Source: Oscillospiraceae bacterium (GTDB taxonomy: Bacteria > Bacillota > Clostridia > Oscillospirales > Oscillospiraceae). From it: 64,000 nucleotides of DNA. The translations under genes and the position numbers were made by a program. Below are positions 60,773-64,000 of this stretch, piece after piece. Position 1 is the first letter of the stretch, and every line of letters begins with the position of its first letter. The stretch covers positions 1 through 64,000 of the forward strand of contig JAFVMW010000048.1 in NCBI GenBank assembly GCA_017506735.1, written 5' to 3'. The notes below the pieces were generated by a model that was given only the letters and a program-made list of their open reading frames with translations, did no database searches and was not told where the DNA came from.

Positions 60773-61621
60773 GTGAAAGGAAAAGTCAGCAATATCCTGC
60801 TTGTTCTGATTTTTGTCGCAGGCTTGTCCTTGCTGCTGTATCCCACCATCAGCAATTATTACAACGCATATCTGCAGTCCCAAATCATCGCGGACTACTC
60901 CCAACAGGTGGATGAAATGGATGCAGAGGCCAACGCCCTGGCCCTGAGCTATGCCCAGCGGTACAATGCCCTGCTGAACCAGCGGGAGGACCCCTACCAT
61001 CTGACTCCGGAGCTGGAGGAGCTGTACTGGAATCTGCTGCGGACCACGGACGATGAAATTATGGCCTATGTCCACATCCCGTCCATCGAGGTGACCCTGC
61101 CCATTGCGCACGGAACCGAGGACCCCACACTGAAAAAGAATGTAGGCCATATGAAGTGGAGTTCCCTGCCTGTGGGCGGCGAGAGTACCCACAGTGTTAT
61201 TTCTGCCCACCGGGGTCTGCCCTCGGCTGAGCTGTTTACAAACATTGACCATCTGGAGCGGGGCGATATGTTCTATATCCATGTGCTGGGCCAGACGCTG
61301 GAGTACATGGTGGATCATATCGCTGTGGTGGAACCCTATGACTATACCCTGCTCACCGTCACGGAGGGGAAGGACTATGTGACACTGATGACCTGCACCC
61401 CCTACGGCATCAATTCCCATCGCCTGCTGGTCCGGGGCGTGCGCATCGGAACCGCCGAACAGGAATCTCAGAGCCTGATCGTGAAAAATGAGGTCACCCA
61501 GATCGACCTGCGGCTGATCATGACGGTGAGCCTTGGCACGTTGGCCGCGCTGAGCTTCCTGCTGCAGGCTATGCTGACCAGAACGAGAAAAAGAAAGGAG
61601 CGGAAGCCTGATGAAACGTAA
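60773..61621 (+). CDS. srtC: Class C (pilin-polymerising) sortase
   Basis: A 282-residue transpeptidase that joins pilin subunits. An N-terminal span (about 5-25) is followed by a lid with the DPY motif (QREDPYHLTPELEELYWN), the catalytic His in VISAHRGLPS, Cys in YVTLMTCTPYGINSHRLLVRG (TLxTC) and the Arg of that same block; a C-terminal span follows (about 245-265). Lid plus two spans mark class C. GTG 60773 follows AAAGGAGAGG. The basal pilin gene starts 11 bases before its end. Confidence 0.93.
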   Translation: MKGKVSNILLVLIFVAGLSLLLYPTISNYYNAYLQSQIIADYSQQVDEMDAEANALALSYAQRYNALLNQREDPYHLTPELEELYWNLLRTTDDEIMAYVHIPSIEVTLPIAHGTEDPTLKKNVGHMKWSSLPVGGESTHSVISAHRGLPSAELFTNIDHLERGDMFYIHVLGQTLEYMVDHIAVVEPYDYTLLTVTEGKDYVTLMTCTPYGINSHRLLVRGVRIGTAEQESQSLIVKNEVTQIDLRLIMTVSLGTLAALSFLLQAMLTRTRKRKERKPDET

Positions 61622-62261
61622 TATCCCATGGATCGTCATGTTGGGCCTTCTGCTGACTGTGACAGTCTGCGCTGCGGAAACAGGCAGCCTCCGGATTGAG
61701 GGCCTGGACTATGGCGCGGTGCTGCAATATGTGGCCACGCCGGACGGTGTCCTGACAGAGCCCTTTTCCGAGGCACCGGTGAAGGAGCTTTCCAATCAGC
61801 TTTTCGCTGTGGAAAATGCCCGGATTCTGTACGAATTCGCTCTGGAGCGAGGGATTCCCGGCCAGACCGGGGAACGGGACGAAGCAGGGGATATCCTGTA
61901 TGAAGCCCTGCCGGAGGGCTTGTATCTGGTGTACAGCACGGAGGCGGAGGCAGAATTCAACCCCTTTTTCGTCCGGATGCCCACCGTCATCAACGGGGAA
62001 GCGGACTATGACATCGAGGCGGCTCCGAAGCTGGATGAAGACCAGCCTACGGAACCCTCAGACCCCACCGGGCCCTCTGCACCCTCGGAGCCAACAATGC
62101 CCTCTGATCCTTCCGAGCCCACCACCCCGACTCAGCCGGACGATCCGGACATTCCGGAAACCGGTGTGGTACAGTGGCCGAAATATCTGCTGCTCGGTCT
62201 GGGCGCTCTTGCGGTTCTGACCGGCTGCGTGGACTGCTTCAGGGGGCGCAGATCGTCATGA
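61611..62261 (+). CDS. Small cell-wall-anchored pilin (probable basal subunit)
   Basis: A 216-residue protein with a signal peptide (about 1-21), a compact Cna-like domain (SLRIEGLDYGAVLQYVAT, GDILYEALPEGLYLVYS), a Pro/Ser/Thr-rich linker (about 145-180, repeated PS-EPT-PS-DP) and the sorting signal IPETGVVQWPKYLLLGLGALAVLTG. IPETG instead of LPETG suggests a different sortase preference, perhaps the second sortase. The proline-rich tail fits a wall-spanning basal pilin. It overlaps both neighbours (11 bp and 4 bp). Confidence 0.85.
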   Translation: MKRNIPWIVMLGLLLTVTVCAAETGSLRIEGLDYGAVLQYVATPDGVLTEPFSEAPVKELSNQLFAVENARILYEFALERGIPGQTGERDEAGDILYEALPEGLYLVYSTEAEAEFNPFFVRMPTVINGEADYDIEAAPKLDEDQPTEPSDPTGPSAPSEPTMPSDPSEPTTPTQPDDPDIPETGVVQWPKYLLLGLGALAVLTGCVDCFRGRRSS

Positions 62262-62857
62262 CAAACAGACAGAAACGGGGCATTGCCCTGATCGTGGCGG
62301 GCGTGATTATGATCCTGTGCGCTGTGGGAATGCACCGGATGGAGCAGAAGCAGGACGAGCTGACCGGCGAAAATTCCCGGGTCCTCCTAAACCAGCTCCA
62401 CCGTGAAAAGATCAGCATCCAGCTGCCCGATGAACCGGATCAGCCAGAATCCCAGACTGAGCCCACGGAGATGCCAGTGGAGGAGATCCTCGGCTATGAT
62501 CTGATCGGCACCATCCGTGTGCCGGAGGTGGGCCTTGAGCTGCCGGTGCAGTACGGATGGAGCAAGGAGCTGCTGAATGTGGCCCCCTGCCGCTATTCCG
62601 GTTCCCTTTCGGACAGCGATCTGATCCTTATGGGCCACAATTACAGAAGCCAGTTTTACTCTCTCCTTCAGGCGGAGCAGGGAATGGTGGTGGAATTTGT
62701 GGAACTGAACGGCGAGATTCACCGCTACACTGTATCCGAGACCCTGACCCTCCGGGGCAGCGAAGGGGAGCTGCTGCCGTCAGATTATCCACTGACCCTG
62801 TTCACCTGCACCCCCGGCGGCCAGAGCCGGTTCGTGGTCCGCTGCGGCAGCGAATGA
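62258..62857 (+). CDS. Second sortase
   Basis: A 199-residue sortase with a single N-terminal span (about 9-27). Catalytic His is in LILMGHNYRSQF and Cys in PLTLFTCTPGGQSRFVVRC, with an Arg two residues before the last Cys. It lacks the class C lid and a C-terminal span, so it may be the wall-anchoring type that attaches the pilus to peptidoglycan via IPETG. Class (A, B or D) cannot be settled by eye. ATGA overlap with the basal pilin gene. Confidence 0.87.
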   Translation: MTNRQKRGIALIVAGVIMILCAVGMHRMEQKQDELTGENSRVLLNQLHREKISIQLPDEPDQPESQTEPTEMPVEEILGYDLIGTIRVPEVGLELPVQYGWSKELLNVAPCRYSGSLSDSDLILMGHNYRSQFYSLLQAEQGMVVEFVELNGEIHRYTVSETLTLRGSEGELLPSDYPLTLFTCTPGGQSRFVVRCGSE

Positions 62858-62859
62858 CA

Positions 62860-62889
62860 AATGCCTGTCCCAAATCCGGGACAGGCATT
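62860..62889. terminator. Terminator of the pilus operon
   Basis: AATGCCTGTCCC/GGGACAGGCATT stem with TTTTG tail; convergent with VanZ. Confidence 0.9.
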
Positions 62890-62895
62890 TTGTGT

Positions 62896-63336
62896 CTATT
62901 TTGTTCCGATTTTCCAGATTCCGTAGCCAATGGCCGCGCCCAGCACATTCAGCAGAACATCGTCCGTTTCGCAGAAGCCCCGGAGGGTAAAAAGCTGCGT
63001 AAACTCCACTGCTGTCATCACCAGTACCACGGTGCCCATACACCGCCAGAACCGCCGCTGCTTGTCCCACAGGGCAGGCAGGAAGAAGCCCAGAGGGATA
63101 AACATTCCGATGTTGCCTCCCAGGTTGTAGACCACCACCCACAGCACATCCCACCGGGGATTCTCCCGGAGGGTGGAAAGCATACTGCCGATGGAAGAGA
63201 AGGGGATCAGGTTGATCCGGGTGGATATCTGCGCCCAGTAATCCACGATCTCCACATTCCGGGAACGGATAAACAAAAGCCACAGCATCAGTAATACATA
63301 TAATAAAAAGCTAAGCTGAATTCGTTTACGTTTCAT
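62896..63336 (-). CDS. VanZ family protein
   Basis: A 146-residue membrane protein with four predicted spans. LIPFSSIG near residue 45, YNLGGNIGMFIPLGFFLPALW at about 75-95 and VEFTQLFTLRGFCETDDVLLNVLGAAIGYGIW at the end are diagnostic of VanZ. Members may give low-level resistance to teicoplanin or lipopeptides, but most are of unknown role. The gene starts 12 bp after the small membrane protein gene that precedes it. Confidence 0.9.
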   Translation of the reverse strand: MKRKRIQLSFLLYVLLMLWLLFIRSRNVEIVDYWAQISTRINLIPFSSIGSMLSTLRENPRWDVLWVVVYNLGGNIGMFIPLGFFLPALWDKQRRFWRCMGTVVLVMTAVEFTQLFTLRGFCETDDVLLNVLGAAIGYGIWKIGTK

Positions 63337-63347
63337 TTGTCATTCAA

Positions 63348-63737
63348 TCAAGAAAACAGAAGTATCATGAGGATACCGCCGAGAAGCAGTAAAGCGGATA
63401 GAAAGCCATGCAGGGAGTTATGGTATTGCTCAATGCCTGCACAACGGGGGAACCCCTTCAGATAAACGATGGTTGCTTTTTTCATAATTCCCCGTTTCGT
63501 ATTCTGGACAGAACGTCTGATTCGGTATTCCTTTCCATTTACAGTGTAGGAATAGGTGTAGTCTGTAATCACAGGAATGGTGCAGTGTCTGCCGGCTACA
63601 TTTCGCTTCGTTTTTTTCTGGATCAGCGTGCCAATGGTGTGCATTTGATTTTTCGGATTGCGACCGTAGATCGTCAGAAACAGGAACCAGACTCCAAGCG
63701 AAGAATAAAACCAGCCCAACACTTGTTCAAACTTCAT
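63348..63737 (-). CDS. Small two-span membrane protein
   Basis: A 129-residue protein with an N-terminal span (about 7-22), a soluble middle (TDYTYSYTVNGKEYRIRRSVQNTKR, resembling DUF3592) and a C-terminal span. DUF3592-like proteins are uncharacterised. ATG 63737 is preferred over the in-frame ATG six bases earlier since GGAGGG then has suitable spacing. Followed by VanZ after 12 bp. Confidence 0.7.
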   Translation of the reverse strand: MKFEQVLGWFYSSLGVWFLFLTIYGRNPKNQMHTIGTLIQKKTKRNVAGRHCTIPVITDYTYSYTVNGKEYRIRRSVQNTKRGIMKKATIVYLKGFPRCAGIEQYHNSLHGFLSALLLLGGILMILLFS

Positions 63738-63797
63738 ATTCATCCCTCCAGATAGAGCGATTGTATCACGGATCATGGTCAGCTGCAACCGAAAAAA

Positions 63798-63825
63798 GGT
63801 GCCTGCCCCAAACGGGACAGGCACC
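63798..63825 (-). terminator. Terminator after the phosphofructokinase gene
   Basis: GGTGCCTGTCCC/GGGGCAGGCACC stem with T run (CTTTTTTCGG) on the minus strand, after the stop codon at 63851. Confidence 0.9.
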
Positions 63826-63850
63826 GGATTTGTTCAGCAGCAAAAGCCGT

Positions 63851-64000
63851 TTAAGCCTTCTCCAGAGCCAGGGTACGGGTGGTCAGGTCGCAGACCTCGG
63901 TGGGGCCGTAGTACTGGATGGCACCGGGGTACAGGTAAGCAGTCTCAACAGCCCACTCGGCGCGGTTCTCGGCGAAGAACTTGAAGGGAGCGCCCTCCAG
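63851..64000 (-). CDS. pfp: Pyrophosphate-fructose-6-phosphate phosphotransferase, C-terminal part
   Basis: Only the last 49 codons are in the window: [20 protein letters not shown], then [25 protein letters not shown] and stop. From memory this ending matches clostridial PPi-dependent phosphofructokinases, which phosphorylate fructose-6-phosphate in glycolysis with pyrophosphate. The evidence is short and the active site lies outside, so the call is tentative. Confidence 0.55.
   Translation of the reverse strand: MEGAPFKFFAENRAEWAVETAYLYPGAIQYYGPTEVCDLTTRTLALEKA

Noticed and set aside
57092..61639. Long open frame on the minus strand (about 1,515 codons) opposite the pilus genes
   Set aside because: Shadow; the plus-strand pilins and sortase have signal peptides, LPETG anchors and catalytic motifs.
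1..64000. CRISPR arrays and tRNA genes
   Set aside because: No regularly spaced direct repeats and no cloverleaf-type sequence with the conserved GGTTCGA/TTC arm was found by reading.

Overview
The window looks like a chromosomal segment of a Gram-positive, fairly GC-rich gut-type Clostridia (order Oscillospirales or a near relative). The inference rests on PolC, IreB, a T-box in front of pheST, sortase pili with LPXTG anchors and InlB-type repeats, PadR/DUF2812 and XRE/DUF6442 operons, a relic of spoVAD, and the order pyrH-frr-uppS-cdsA-dxr-rseP-ispG-polC. No species can be named from the sequence alone.

Layout. 1-13 kb is an accessory stretch: a 5S rRNA gene, cytidine deaminase, a LexA-box-controlled UmuC/YolD pair, a scar of an integrative element (large serine recombinase, DUF6870-like protein, macro-domain/HTH fusion), then small metabolic genes (GrpB, flavin reductase, methyltransferase, cyclase, PHP protein, PPOX protein, an HTH-superoxide-reductase fusion). 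It also holds MITE-like repeats, a truncated spoVAD, and two copies of an unexplained structured module: hairpin, invariant 38-bp box with RBS and ATG, micro-ORF, variable long hairpin, conserved terminator. 13-20 kb has an Fe-S flavoprotein reductase, IreB, and pheS-pheT behind a T-box. 20.5-28.9 kb is a compact minus-strand operon holding the whole pathway from DAHP synthase to phenylalanine and tyrosine precursors (DAHP synthase, tyrA, aroB, aroA, aroC, pheA, aroE-aroK fusion, aroQ). It is preceded by a promoter, a 21-residue Phe/Tyr-rich leader peptide and a terminator, the arrangement expected for ribosome-mediated attenuation.

29-38.5 kb has a PadR/DUF2812 operon with a palindromic operator, NAD(P)HX dehydratase, a lipoprotein, an antitoxin-less MazF, an S-layer-anchored polysaccharide deacetylase, and an ECF-type sigma factor with its membrane partner. 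38.6-52.9 kb is housekeeping: glnS, pyrH-frr, uppS-cdsA-dxr-rseP-ispG-polC, an XRE membrane regulator and uridine phosphorylase. 53-62.9 kb is a sortase-dependent pilus operon: signal peptidase-like protein, 1,502-residue tip/adhesin, major pilin, class C sortase, basal pilin, second sortase. It has a strong promoter and a terminator-like hairpin in the leader. The window ends with VanZ, a small membrane protein and the 3' end of a probable pyrophosphate-dependent phosphofructokinase gene.

Four copies of a GC-rich ~128-bp palindromic repeat are spread through 15-45 kb. Three sit at or within a few bases of a stop codon and one sits between the T-box terminator and pheS. The points most worth a second look are the two-copy structured module, the Phe/Tyr leader, the HTH-superoxide-reductase fusion, and the pilus signal peptidase with arginine where the catalytic lysine should be. 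All functions are read from motifs and context; no database search was possible.
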